Positions 26,608 through 35,559 of a stretch of 64,000 nt of DNA are shown here, in pieces. Every line of letters begins with the position of its first letter. Position 1 is the first letter of the stretch. The stretch is from NCBI GenBank assembly GCA_018432315.1, contig JAHDLB010000020.1, positions 1 through 64,000 of the forward strand. The letters run 5' to 3'. The stretch comes from Anaerolineae bacterium (GTDB taxonomy: Bacteria > Chloroflexota > Anaerolineae > Aggregatilineales > Aggregatilineaceae). The position numbers and the translations under genes are program-made. Below the pieces are notes generated by a model. That model made no database searches. It was given only the letters and a program-made list of their open reading frames with translations, and had not been told where the DNA came from.

Positions 26608-27588
26608 ATGGCAGACAGACCGATTACGATCCGTGAGGCGCTCAGCGCGGCCTTGCGCGAGGAAATGCAGCGCGACGAGCGCGTGTTCATTATGGGCGAG
26701 GAAGTGGGCGTGTGGGGCGGCACGTATGCCGTCACGCGCGGGTTCCTCGATGAGTTCGGTGCCAAGCGCGTGCGCGATACGCCGATCGCCGAGATGGTGA
26801 TCGCCGGGTCGGCAGTCGGCGCGGCGATGGCCGGCCTGCGCCCGGTCGCCGAGCTGATGACGATCAACTTCGCCTTTCTTGCTCTGGACGCCATCGTCAA
26901 CCACATGGCTAAGGTGCGCTACATGTTCAACGGCCAGTTCACCGTCCCGATGGTGATTCGCACCACGACCGGCGGCGGCAAGCAGCTCGGCGCGACGCAT
27001 TCGCACGCGCCGGAGGTCCTGTTCGCGCACTTCCCCGGCATGTACGTGGCGGTGCCGGGCACGGCCTACGATGCCAAGGGCATGCTCAAGGCATCGATCC
27101 GCGATGATAACCCGGTGCTGTTCGTCGAGCACAGCACCATGCTCCAGCGCCGCAGCCCCGTGCCGGACGATCCCGATTTCGTGCTGCCCATCGGCAAGAG
27201 CGACATCAAGCGCGAGGGCGACGACGTGACGATCGTGACCTTCGGCAAAGGGCTGGAGTGGTCGATGGCGGCTGCCGAACAGCTCGAAAAGGACGGTATC
27301 GAGGCCGAGATCGTCGATCTGCGCTGGCTGCGCCCGCTGGACCTCGAGCCGGTCTTCGAGAGCTTCAAGAAGACCAACCGCTGCGTGGTCGTCGAGGAGA
27401 GCCTGCCCATGTTCAGCGTGGGCGCCGAAGTCGCGGCCCAGCTCCAGAACGAGATGTTCGATTACATGGATGCGCCGGTCAAGCGCGTGGCGGCGATGGA
27501 TAACCCGCTGCCCTACTCCCGCGAGATCGAGTTGATGGCGCTGCCCGACGCTCAGAAGATCGTCGCTGCCGTCAAGGAGGTGGTGTGA
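26608..27588 (+). CDS. pdhB: Pyruvate dehydrogenase E1 beta subunit
   Basis: A 326-residue E1 beta subunit with the transketolase pyrimidine-binding fold and a C-terminal transketolase domain. Visible hallmarks are ITIREALSAALREEM at the start, MGEEVG (the Glu that contacts thiamine), and GATHSHAPEVLFAHFPG. The stop codon overlaps the ATG of the E2 gene, and AAGGAGG inside its 3' end serves the next gene, so translation is coupled. It forms the E1 heterotetramer with the product of the preceding gene. Confidence 0.92.
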   Translation: MADRPITIREALSAALREEMQRDERVFIMGEEVGVWGGTYAVTRGFLDEFGAKRVRDTPIAEMVIAGSAVGAAMAGLRPVAELMTINFAFLALDAIVNHMAKVRYMFNGQFTVPMVIRTTTGGGKQLGATHSHAPEVLFAHFPGMYVAVPGTAYDAKGMLKASIRDDNPVLFVEHSTMLQRRSPVPDDPDFVLPIGKSDIKREGDDVTIVTFGKGLEWSMAAAEQLEKDGIEAEIVDLRWLRPLDLEPVFESFKKTNRCVVVEESLPMFSVGAEVAAQLQNEMFDYMDAPVKRVAAMDNPLPYSREIELMALPDAQKIVAAVKEVV

Positions 27589-28919
27589 TGGCCGAACAAC
27601 TCACCATGCCCAAGCTGGGCTTCGACATGGCCGAAGGCACCCTCATCGAGTGGAAGGTCGAGGTGGGGGACACGGTCAACAAGGGCGACGTGATCGCCGA
27701 GATCGAAACCGACAAGGCCACCATTGAGATCGAGGCGCAGGCGGGCGGCACCGTGCTCAAGCTGTTGGCCGCGGCGGGTGACGTGGTGGAAGTCGGCTCG
27801 CCGATTGGCTACGTCGGCGAGGAAGGCGAATCGGCGCCGGAGGATGGCGCCGCGCCCGCCGCCGAAGCGGAAGAGGAACCCGCCGAGGAAGCGCCCGACG
27901 CGGAAGCCGAGGAGAAGGCCGAGGCCGCTCCGCAGGAGGGCGAAGAGGAAGCCGAAGCCGCGCCCGCGGAGGCGCCCGGCGACAGCGACCTGCCCGGCGG
28001 CGTGAAGGCCAGCCCGATCGCGCGGCGCATCGCCGACGAGAAGGGCATCGACCTGCGCCAGGTCAAGGGGACCGGCCCCGGCGGGCGCGTCGTGAAGAAG
28101 GACGTCGAGGACTTCCCGACCGAAGAAGCGCCAGCCGCCCCGGCAGCGGGCGAGCCGGCCAGGAAGGCGGCCCCGGCACCCGTCATCCCAGCGGCGGCAA
28201 CCTACGGCGAGGTGCCCAGCGGGCCGGACGTCGAGGTCATCGAGCTGAGCAAGCTGCGCGGTCGCATCGGCCAGCGCATGATCACCAGCAAGCAGCAGGT
28301 GCCGCATTTCTACGTCACGAGCGACATCGACGTCGCGGCGGCGCTGGAGCTGCGCCAGCAGTTGAACGCTAGCCTGTCCGACGACGAGCAGAAGATCAGC
28401 GTCAACGACCTGATCGTGAAGGCGGCGGCGCTGACCCTGCGCGAGTTCCCGAACCTGAACACGCATTTTTACGGCGACAAGCTGGTGCGCCACAAGCGGA
28501 TCCACATCGGGATCGCGGTGGCGCTGCCCGGCGGCGGCCTGATGAACGTGGTGGCGCGCGACGCGGACAAAACCGCGCTGGGCACGATGGCCGCCCAGAA
28601 CCGCGACATGATCGCCCGCGCGCGCGAGGGGAAGGTCAAGACCGAGGACATCGAGGGCAGCACCTTCAGCGTGAGCAACCTCGGCCCGTATGACGTCGAT
28701 CACTTCAGCGCGATCATCAACCCGCCCGAAGCGGGCATCCTCGCCATCGGCGCGGCCAAGAAGGTGCCGGTCGTGCTGGAGGACGGCACGCTGGGCGTCG
28801 GGATGCGGATGAAGGCGACCATCAGCGTCGACCACCGCGTGAGCGACGGCGCCGAGGGCGCGGACTTCATGCGCGTGTTCAAAGAGTTGCTCGAGAACCC
28901 GATGCGCCTGGTGATCTGA
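27588..28919 (+). CDS. pdhC: Dihydrolipoamide acetyltransferase (E2) of the 2-oxoacid dehydrogenase complex
   Basis: A 443-residue E2. One lipoyl domain (residues 1-80) has the lipoylated Lys43 in EIETDKATIE. An Ala/Glu/Pro-rich acidic linker follows, then the peripheral-subunit-binding domain (ASPIARRIADEKGIDLRQVKGTGPGGRV, about 140-175), a second linker, and the catalytic acetyltransferase domain with the HRxxDG active-site motif (SVDHRVSDGAEG) near the C-terminus. The E3 gene (dihydrolipoamide dehydrogenase) is not in the operon, so E3 must be encoded elsewhere. A strong terminator follows. Confidence 0.92.
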   Translation: MAEQLTMPKLGFDMAEGTLIEWKVEVGDTVNKGDVIAEIETDKATIEIEAQAGGTVLKLLAAAGDVVEVGSPIGYVGEEGESAPEDGAAPAAEAEEEPAEEAPDAEAEEKAEAAPQEGEEEAEAAPAEAPGDSDLPGGVKASPIARRIADEKGIDLRQVKGTGPGGRVVKKDVEDFPTEEAPAAPAAGEPARKAAPAPVIPAAATYGEVPSGPDVEVIELSKLRGRIGQRMITSKQQVPHFYVTSDIDVAAALELRQQLNASLSDDEQKISVNDLIVKAAALTLREFPNLNTHFYGDKLVRHKRIHIGIAVALPGGGLMNVVARDADKTALGTMAAQNRDMIARAREGKVKTEDIEGSTFSVSNLGPYDVDHFSAIINPPEAGILAIGAAKKVPVVLEDGTLGVGMRMKATISVDHRVSDGAEGADFMRVFKELLENPMRLVI

Positions 28920-28972
28920 GCTGAGCGCCGGCCTCAGCCAGCGCGCCAGCAATCGAACGCGAATCGAACATG

Positions 28973-28999
28973 AACCGGGGGACGGTCCCCCGGTTTTTT
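28973..28999 (+). terminator. Rho-independent terminator of the pdh operon
   Basis: AACCGGGGG at 28973-28981 pairs perfectly with CCCCCGGTT at 28987-28995 around a five-base loop, with a run of six T overlapping the stem end. Confidence 0.88.
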
Positions 29000-29283
29000 G
29001 GTTGGCGTGCCCCGACCCGGCGCGTCCCGCGCGTTTCCCGTCAAACCGGCGTGACTTCGCATGACAGTTGTAACTGGTGACCGTGCTTCAGCGGTGTTAT
29101 GCTGGTGATGCTTGGCTCTGTGCCCCGCGCGGCGCCAGCGTGTCGGGGATGCTGGCGACCGCATACCTGCACCGCCACGCGCGGGTATTTTTTACGATGA
29201 ATATGTAGTATATTGGGCGCGCGCAGGATCTCGATCCGGCGGCGCTCATGCCCGGTATTGGTGACGAGTCCACCAGGAGTATT
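29000..29283. other. Non-coding spacer between pdh and glp operons
   Basis: After the terminator no gene-like frame is seen. The last 100 bases turn AT-rich (around 29,187-29,215) and probably hold the glp promoter, but no pair of -35 and -10 boxes stands out. An AGGAG site precedes the glpA ATG. Confidence 0.4.
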
Positions 29284-30879
29284 ATGAACACCTCACATTC
29301 AGTCGATGTGCTGGTCGTCGGCGGGGGGGCGACGGGGGCGGCGGCAGCCTATGACCTGGCGCGGCGCGGGATGCGCCCGCTGCTGGTCGAACAGCTCGAC
29401 CTCTCGACCGGGACGTCCGGGCGCTATCACGGCCTGCTCCATTCCGGCGGGCGGTACGCCGTGCGCGACCTGGAAACCGCCGCGGAATGCATCGTCGAGA
29501 ACCAGGTCCTGCGCCGGATCGCTCCCTTCGCGATCGAGGATACGGGCGGCTTGTTCATCGCTACGCCCGACGATCCCGCCGACTTTCCCGAGCGCTGGCT
29601 GGCCGGGTGCCGCACTGCCGGCATCCCCACCGAGAGCATCACCGCGGCGCAGGCCCGCACCCAGGAACCGGCGCTGACGCCGCGCATCACCGCGGCCTAC
29701 CGCGTGCCGGACGGGTCGTGCGATTCCTTCGACCTGATTCACGCCTTCGTCGAGGCGACGCGCGCCCTGGGCGGCGACGCGCTGATCTACCACCGCGTGC
29801 GCGACCTGATCCGCGAGGGTGACGCGGTCGTTGGCGCCCACCTGGAAGACACGCGCACCGGCGAACGGCGCACCGTGAGCGCGGCCTGCGTGCTCAACGC
29901 GGCGGGCCCGTGGGCGGGCGTGGTCGCCGGGCTGGCCGGGCTGGACGTGGGGATCAAATTCGACCGCGGCGCGATGATCGCCATGAACACGCGCTGGGTG
30001 AACACGATCGTCAACCGCCTGCGCCCCGCCGACGACGGCGACATCCTGGTGCCGGTCGGCACGGTCTGCGTGCTCGGCACCACGTCGGTCCACACCGATC
30101 ACCCGGACGATTACCGGATCGAAGCCTGGGAAGTCAGCAAGATTTTGAGCGAGGCCGATGTCGTGGTGCCCGGCATCCGCCACGGGCGGGCGCTGCGCGC
30201 GTGGGCGGGCGTGCGTCCGCTCTACGAGCCGCCCGAAGCGGGCCACGATGACGCCGAAGGCCGCGAGGTCAAGCGCACCTTCTCGGTGATCGATCACGCC
30301 CAGCGGGACGGCGTGCGCGGGCTGGTGACGGTGGTCGGCGGCAAGCTGACGACCTGCCGCCTGATGGCCGAGCAGGCCGTCGACGTGGTCGCCGCGCAGT
30401 TGGGCAACGAGGCGCGCTGCACCACCGCCGGCGATCCGCTGCCGGGGCCGCACGCGCCGCGCTACCACCAGCTCGGCGGGCGCTTGCACAAACTGGAACA
30501 CGGCGAGCTGCCCGGCGAGCTGATCTGCGAGTGCGAGATGGTCACCCGCGCCCAGCTCGAAGCCGCCATCGACGCCTACGGCGACCAGCCGGTCGCGCTG
30601 GATGACCTGCGGCGCGATCTGCGGCTGGGGATGGGGCCCTGCCAGGCCGGCTTTTGCAGCTACCGCGCGGCGGGCATCCTCCAGCAGAAGAAAGGCCACA
30701 CCGGCCCGGACACCGTCGAGGCGTTCGGCGCGTTCGTGGACGAGCGTTTCCGCGGGGTGCGCCCGCTGTTGTGGGGCCACCAACTGCGCCAGATGTACCT
30801 CGACGAGCTGATTTATCGCCGCACGCTCGGCCTGGATCAACTGGCCGAGCAGCCCACCGAGGAGCCGGCCCATGCCTGA
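29284..30879 (+). CDS. glpA: Anaerobic glycerol-3-phosphate dehydrogenase, subunit A
   Basis: A 531-residue FAD-dependent subunit that oxidises glycerol 3-phosphate to dihydroxyacetone phosphate. The dinucleotide-binding motif VVGGGATGAAAAYDLARRG is at the N-terminus, with TGTSGRYHGLLHSGGRY after it. The C-terminal region has a BFD-like [2Fe-2S] pattern: ICECEMV, then GPCQAGFC. This extra domain separates GlpA from the shorter GlpD. The ATG at 29284 has an AGGAG site. It overlaps glpB by eight bases, the usual glpABC arrangement. Confidence 0.92.
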   Translation: MNTSHSVDVLVVGGGATGAAAAYDLARRGMRPLLVEQLDLSTGTSGRYHGLLHSGGRYAVRDLETAAECIVENQVLRRIAPFAIEDTGGLFIATPDDPADFPERWLAGCRTAGIPTESITAAQARTQEPALTPRITAAYRVPDGSCDSFDLIHAFVEATRALGGDALIYHRVRDLIREGDAVVGAHLEDTRTGERRTVSAACVLNAAGPWAGVVAGLAGLDVGIKFDRGAMIAMNTRWVNTIVNRLRPADDGDILVPVGTVCVLGTTSVHTDHPDDYRIEAWEVSKILSEADVVVPGIRHGRALRAWAGVRPLYEPPEAGHDDAEGREVKRTFSVIDHAQRDGVRGLVTVVGGKLTTCRLMAEQAVDVVAAQLGNEARCTTAGDPLPGPHAPRYHQLGGRLHKLEHGELPGELICECEMVTRAQLEAAIDAYGDQPVALDDLRRDLRLGMGPCQAGFCSYRAAGILQQKKGHTGPDTVEAFGAFVDERFRGVRPLLWGHQLRQMYLDELIYRRTLGLDQLAEQPTEEPAHA

Positions 30880-32176
30880 GAATCCGCGCGCGAACATCCC
30901 GCCCGGCGCGGGAACGGACGTGATCGTGATCGGCGCCGGGCTGGCCGGGCTGATGGCCGCCGCCCAGGCGACCCAGGCGGGCGCGCGCGTGCGCGTGATC
31001 GCCAATGGCTGGGGCCAGCAGATCGTCTCGCCGGGCTGGATCAGCGTGTGCGACCGCGCCGACGACGACGTGATCGCCGAGGTGCGCGGCTACGCCGCCA
31101 TCCACCCGGATCACCCCTACGCCCTGGCCGAAGATGACGCCATGGTGCGCGGCATCGAGGCGTTCCGGAACGTCGCGCAGCAGAACGGCCAGCCCTACGA
31201 CATGCGTGACAAGGACGGGCACAACCTGCGCCTGATGACCGCGTTGGGAGCCATCCAGCGCCCGATGCTGGCCCCGCGCGGCATGGCGAACGGCGACCTG
31301 ACCGGCGTCGGCGGGCCGGTGCTGCTGGTGGGCTTCACCGGCTGGCGCGACTTCTTCCCCGCGCTGGCGATCGACAACCTGCGCGCGGCGGGCGTCGAGG
31401 CGCGCGCCGTCTGCATCGACCTGCCCGCGAACCCGAGCGGCACGTGGGACCTGTGGCCGGGCGACGTGGCTCGCCTGTTCGACGGGGCAGACTTTCGCGC
31501 GGCGGTGAGCGGGCGCATCAAGCCGCACGCCAAAGGCGCGGTGAAGGTCGGGCTGCCCGCCGTGCTCGGCCTGGAGAACCCCGTCGAGGCGCTGGCCGAC
31601 CTGAGCGAGCAGATCGGCGCGCCCGTGTTCGAGATCCCGACCCTGCCGCCCAGCATGGCCGGCGTCCGCCTGAGCAACGCGCTGCGCCGCTGGCTGATGC
31701 GCCACCGGGCGCGGGTCCAGGTGGGGCACCCGGTTGTGCGGGGCGTCGTGGCGAACGGGCGCTGCACGCACGTCGAAGTCGGCGCGCTGGGCCACACCAA
31801 TCCCTTCTACGCCGACCAGTTCATCCTGGCGACCGGCGGCCTGTACAACGGCGGGATTCTCAGCGACGAGACGGGTCGCCTGTGGGAGCCGCTGTTCGAT
31901 CTGCCGGTGGCGACTCCGCCCGGCGACGGGCGCGAAGGCTGGTACGGCGAGCGCCTGCTGCAAGAGCGCGGCCACCCGATTCACCGGCTGGCCGGGCTGC
32001 GCGCCAACAAGCAGATGCAGCCGCTGGGCCAGGACGGGGGGCCCGCCCTGGAAAATGTGTATGCTGTTGGGCACCTGTTGGCCGGGTTCAACCCGCTGAC
32101 CGACGGCTGTGCTGAGGGTATCGCGCTGGCGACGGCCTACAAGGCCGTGCAGACGGCGCTGCAACTGGATGAGTGA
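30872..32176 (+). CDS. glpB: Anaerobic glycerol-3-phosphate dehydrogenase, subunit B
   Basis: A 434-residue flavoprotein subunit. The N-terminal FAD motif VIVIGAGLAGLMAAAQA is clear, and the C-terminus has the closing flavin-binding segment (ENVYAVGHLLAGFNPLTDGCAEGIALATAY). GlpB passes electrons between GlpA and the membrane-anchored iron-sulfur subunit GlpC. The gene overlaps glpA and is followed after four bases by a threonine-dehydratase-like gene that interrupts the usual glpB-glpC order. Confidence 0.9.
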   Translation: MPENPRANIPPGAGTDVIVIGAGLAGLMAAAQATQAGARVRVIANGWGQQIVSPGWISVCDRADDDVIAEVRGYAAIHPDHPYALAEDDAMVRGIEAFRNVAQQNGQPYDMRDKDGHNLRLMTALGAIQRPMLAPRGMANGDLTGVGGPVLLVGFTGWRDFFPALAIDNLRAAGVEARAVCIDLPANPSGTWDLWPGDVARLFDGADFRAAVSGRIKPHAKGAVKVGLPAVLGLENPVEALADLSEQIGAPVFEIPTLPPSMAGVRLSNALRRWLMRHRARVQVGHPVVRGVVANGRCTHVEVGALGHTNPFYADQFILATGGLYNGGILSDETGRLWEPLFDLPVATPPGDGREGWYGERLLQERGHPIHRLAGLRANKQMQPLGQDGGPALENVYAVGHLLAGFNPLTDGCAEGIALATAYKAVQTALQLDE

Positions 32177-32180
32177 GAAC

Positions 32181-33188
32181 ATGACCGTACAAGCGTTAAA
32201 ACCGCCGACCCTGCAGGATGTGCTCGCCGCGCAGGCGCGCATCCGGCCTTACCTGCCCAAGACGCCGCTGCACAGCTACCCGGCGTTGAACGACCTGATC
32301 GGCACCGAGGTGTACATCAAGCACGAGAACTACCAGCCGGTGGGCGCCTTCAAGGTGCGCGGCGGAATCAACCTGGTGTCGCAGCTTCCGGCGGACGTGC
32401 GGGCGCGCGGCCTGGTCGCCGCCTCGACCGGGAATCACGGCCAGTCGGTGGCGTACGCCGGGCGGCTGTTCGGCGCGCCGGTGAAGATCGTCGTGCCGGA
32501 AGGGGCCAACCCCGGCAAGGTCGCTGCCATGCGCGGCATGGGCGCGGAGGTGATCTTCCACGGCGCGCTGTTCGACGACGCGCTGAATCACGCCGCGGCG
32601 CTGGCCGCCGAGCACGGCTACCGCTACGTCCACTCCGGCGACGAGCCGGACCTGATCGCGGGGGTCGGCACGTACACGCTGGAGATCCTCGAAGAGGTGC
32701 CGGATATCGACGCGATCTTCGTCTCGGTAGGCGGCGGCAGCGGCGCATCGGGGACGTGCATCACGGCCAAGTCGATCAACCCGGCGATCCGGGTGATCGG
32801 GGCCCAGTCGGCGCAGTCGCCGGCGGCGTACCAGTCCTGGCGCGACCGGCGCGTGACGACCGCATCCAACCAGACGTTCGCCGAGGGGCTGGCGACGGGC
32901 TGCGGCCTGCAACTGCCCCAGTCGATCCTGTGGGAGCGCCTGGACGATTTCATCCTGGTCGACGACAGCGAGATCATGCAGGCGATGGTGTGGATGATCG
33001 AGCACGCGCACACGCTGGCCGAAGGCGCGGGCGCCACGCCGCTGGCCGCGGCGTACCGGTGCCGCGAAGAGCTGCGCGGGCGCAAAGTCGCCATCATCTG
33101 TTCCGGCGGCAATACGTCGGTCGAGCATTTGCGCCTGGCGCTGAACACGGTGCACGAGAACGGGCACCGCTCGCCGGGCGGTTTGTAA
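32181..33188 (+). CDS. Threonine/serine dehydratase (PLP, fold type II) inside the glp operon
   Basis: A 335-residue PLP enzyme. The Schiff-base Lys lies in NYQPVGAFKVRGG (about residue 58), the substrate loop is STGNHGQSVAYAG, and the phosphate loop is SVGGGSGASGT. The length, with no C-terminal ACT domain, fits catabolic threonine ammonia-lyase, serine dehydratase or EutB-like hydroxyectoine enzymes. It deaminates a hydroxy-amino acid to a 2-oxoacid. It starts four bases after glpB and precedes glpC by 37 bases, so it is probably co-transcribed. The reason for this placement is unknown. Confidence 0.88.
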   Translation: MTVQALKPPTLQDVLAAQARIRPYLPKTPLHSYPALNDLIGTEVYIKHENYQPVGAFKVRGGINLVSQLPADVRARGLVAASTGNHGQSVAYAGRLFGAPVKIVVPEGANPGKVAAMRGMGAEVIFHGALFDDALNHAAALAAEHGYRYVHSGDEPDLIAGVGTYTLEILEEVPDIDAIFVSVGGGSGASGTCITAKSINPAIRVIGAQSAQSPAAYQSWRDRRVTTASNQTFAEGLATGCGLQLPQSILWERLDDFILVDDSEIMQAMVWMIEHAHTLAEGAGATPLAAAYRCREELRGRKVAIICSGGNTSVEHLRLALNTVHENGHRSPGGL

Positions 33189-33225
33189 CCCTGAATAGTC
33201 GAATCGAATGCGTGGTTAGCGTGGC

Positions 33226-34548
33226 ATGACCCATCACAACCCTTTACACCTGATCGAAGAAACGCCCTTCACCGCCGATCACTGCCTGAAGTGCAACATC
33301 TGCACGTCGGCGTGCCCGGTTGCGCCGCTGACGCCGTTGTTCCCCGGCCCCAAGACTGTCGGCCCGCAGGCGCAGCGCCTGCGCGAGCCGGGCGAGCCGT
33401 CGCCCGATCACTCCATCGATTACTGCTCCGGCTGTGGCATCTGCACGCTGGTCTGCCCGCACGGCGTCAAGGTGATGGAGATCAACACCCAGGCCAAGGC
33501 GCGCATGACCGAGACACACGGCATGTCGCCCCGCAACTGGTTCCTGAGCCGCAACGAGCTGTGGGGCCGCCTGGGCACGCCGTTCGCGCCGCTGGCGAAC
33601 TTCGCCGTGCGCAACCGCCTGCTGCGCCTGATCGTCGAGAAGGTCTTCAAGGTGTCGGCGCGCGGGCCGCTGCCGGGGTGGGCGGGCTACACGTTCCGCG
33701 GCTGGTGGAAGAAGCAGGCCAAGCGCTTCCCACGCCCCGAGCCGGAGTCCGACGCGAACCGGGTGGTGTATTTCCACGGCTGCTCGACCAACACCTACGA
33801 GCCGCACATCGGCAAGCTGGCGGTGGCCGTGCTGGAGCACATCGGCCTGCACGTCGAGATCCCGCCGCAGACTTGCTGCGGGCTGCCCGCGCAGTCCAAC
33901 GGGGACTTCAAGGCGGCGCGGCGCTATGCGCGAACCAACATCGACTCGCTGGTCGAATACGCGCGGCGCGGCATCCCGATCGTGGGCACGTCGGCGAGCT
34001 GCATGACGGCGATCAAGGGCGACTACCAGCACGTGCTGGGCCTGGAAGACGAGGACGCCCGGCTGGTGGCCGAGAACACCTACGACTTCATGGAATTCCT
34101 CGACAAGCTGCACCGCGAGGGGCGGCTGCCGGCGGACTTCCAGCCGATCGAGCGCGAGCTGCCCTATCACGCGCCGTGCCAGCTCAAGGCGCACGGCATG
34201 GGCCGCCCGGCGCTGGACGTGCTCGACCTGATCCCCGGCCTGCACGCCTGGGAGATCGACGCAGACTGCTGCGGCATCGCGGGCACGTATGGCTACAAGG
34301 CCGAAAAGCGCGACATCGCCGAGGCGGTGGGCTGGCCGATCGCGCAGCAGGTGTACGACGCGGGCGCGGACACGGTGATCTGCGATACGGAGACGTGCCG
34401 CTGGCAGATCACGTCGCTGACCGGCGCGAAGACGATTCACCCGGTCGAGCTGGTCGCCCAGGCGTACGGCCTGTCGGTCGATGGGTACAGGCCGCCGGTG
34501 GTGGCCGCCGCGCCCCCCAAAGACAAAGAGACGGTGCCGGGCTGGTAA
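33226..34548 (+). CDS. glpC: Anaerobic glycerol-3-phosphate dehydrogenase, subunit C
   Basis: A 440-residue iron-sulfur subunit. Two ferredoxin-like [4Fe-4S] motifs lie near the N-terminus (CLKCNICTSACP and CSGCGICTLVCP). Two cysteine-rich CCG domains follow, with CCGLPAQSNGD and CCGIAGTYGYK, as in heterodisulfide-reductase-like proteins. GlpC links the GlpAB dimer to the quinone pool. It is the last gene of the operon and is followed by a terminator. Confidence 0.92.
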   Translation: MTHHNPLHLIEETPFTADHCLKCNICTSACPVAPLTPLFPGPKTVGPQAQRLREPGEPSPDHSIDYCSGCGICTLVCPHGVKVMEINTQAKARMTETHGMSPRNWFLSRNELWGRLGTPFAPLANFAVRNRLLRLIVEKVFKVSARGPLPGWAGYTFRGWWKKQAKRFPRPEPESDANRVVYFHGCSTNTYEPHIGKLAVAVLEHIGLHVEIPPQTCCGLPAQSNGDFKAARRYARTNIDSLVEYARRGIPIVGTSASCMTAIKGDYQHVLGLEDEDARLVAENTYDFMEFLDKLHREGRLPADFQPIERELPYHAPCQLKAHGMGRPALDVLDLIPGLHAWEIDADCCGIAGTYGYKAEKRDIAEAVGWPIAQQVYDAGADTVICDTETCRWQITSLTGAKTIHPVELVAQAYGLSVDGYRPPVVAAAPPKDKETVPGW

Positions 34549-34575
34549 CCGCCGCCGGCATGACCACGTTCATCG

Positions 34576-34607
34576 ACAGGGACGGCCTCGCGCCGCCCCT
34601 GTTTTTG
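34576..34607 (+). terminator. Rho-independent terminator of the glp operon
   Basis: ACAGGGACGGC at 34576-34586 pairs with GCCGCCCCTGT at 34592-34602 (one mismatch), followed by a T-run. It lies 28 bases after the glpC stop. Confidence 0.75.
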
Positions 34608-34623
34608 TTTCCGATGACGCGGC

Positions 34624-35094
34624 TCAGGTGACGATCTGCCGGTCGAGCACCCAGCGCACCGCCCAACCGATCTCGGTGTGTTCGAGGCAGGCGGTGCAGG
34701 ACGTGCTGAAGCGGACCGGCATGTTGCCTTCGCTGCCGGTCAGCAGCAGGCCGACCAGCTCCTCCATGAACGGGTTGTGCCCCACCAGCATCACCGGCTC
34801 CGGCTCCATGCGCAGCTCGCGCGCCAGCATATCCACCGGGTCATTGTAGTGCAGCCCGGCAACGGCGTTCACGCCCTCCGGCGGCGTGAGGTGTTCGGCG
34901 AAGATCTCGGCGGTTTGCTGGGCGCGGAGCAGGCCGCTGTGGCGGATCTCGTGCACATCGACCCCGGCGCGGGCCATCTGCGCGGCGATCAGGTGGGCGT
35001 CTTCGCGCCCGCGGTCGGTCAGGGGGCGCTCGGCGTCGGTGGCGTAGATCGGGTCTTTGGCGGCTTTGCTGTGCCGGACAAGATAGATTCGCAT
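34624..35094 (-). CDS. SixA-like phosphohistidine phosphatase
   Basis: A 156-residue histidine phosphatase. The catalytic RHG-like motif appears as LVRHSKA near residue 7, and the second His in LVGHNPFMEEL, as in SixA. SixA removes phosphate from His on phosphotransfer proteins such as ArcB or PtsN-type carriers. Here the partner is unknown. It is the last of three minus-strand genes (rlmB-like, nuclease-like, sixA-like), 24 bases after the previous one. Confidence 0.88.
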   Translation of the reverse strand: MRIYLVRHSKAAKDPIYATDAERPLTDRGREDAHLIAAQMARAGVDVHEIRHSGLLRAQQTAEIFAEHLTPPEGVNAVAGLHYNDPVDMLARELRMEPEPVMLVGHNPFMEELVGLLLTGSEGNMPVRFSTSCTACLEHTEIGWAVRWVLDRQIVT

Positions 35095-35118
35095 AACGTC
35101 CTCCCTTTGCGGTGACGC

Positions 35119-35541
35119 TTACTGGTCCGCTGGTGGGGCCGTGAGGGCGGCCCAAAATTCGTCCTGCGTGAGCCGCTTGAAATCCTTCGAGCCCACAAGA
35201 TAGGCTTCGTCTTGCATGTACAAAAACAGCCGCTCGCCGCGCTCACGCTTGAGGTTGATCGCCACGTTGGGCAGCAGCAGGTCGTCGCGCGGCTCGAACC
35301 GGCCTTTGACCTCGACCCAGCATTTCAGGTCCGGCAGGTAAAAATCGACGAGGTAATGCCCGGCGCCGATGCGTTCCGGCTCGTACTTCCAGGCGATCTG
35401 GCGCTGCTCCAGCTCTTGGGCGAAGCGGACCTCCAACAGCGAGCGAAATTCCGTGTTGCGATAGTGGCCCTTCAGCGATCGAATCTCGCGCGGGCCACGC
35501 TGGACGCGGGGCGATGTGCGTTTTCTTCTGTCACCAGCCAC
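35119..35541 (-). CDS. Small PD-(D/E)XK nuclease-like protein
   Basis: A 140-residue protein with the outline of a PD-(D/E)XK nuclease: Glu in FRSLLEVRFAQEL, Asp in HYLVDFYLPDL and the ExK in CWVEVKGRFEPRD. This matches DUF1064 or VSR-like small nuclease folds. A very basic N-terminus (RRKRTSPRVQRGPRE) would favour nucleic acid binding. It lies between an rRNA methylase gene (18 bases) and a phosphatase gene. The function is unproven; residues needed for catalysis are present. Confidence 0.68.
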   Translation of the reverse strand: MAGDRRKRTSPRVQRGPREIRSLKGHYRNTEFRSLLEVRFAQELEQRQIAWKYEPERIGAGHYLVDFYLPDLKCWVEVKGRFEPRDDLLLPNVAINLKRERGERLFLYMQDEAYLVGSKDFKRLTQDEFWAALTAPPADQ

Positions 35542-35559
35542 GATACACGCTCCATGCCG

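Noticed and set aside
31162-31173. CGTTCCGGAACG in glpB as another copy of the element palindrome
   Set aside because: It is the inside-out arrangement of the half-sites and not GGAACGTTCC; a single chance occurrence in coding sequence.
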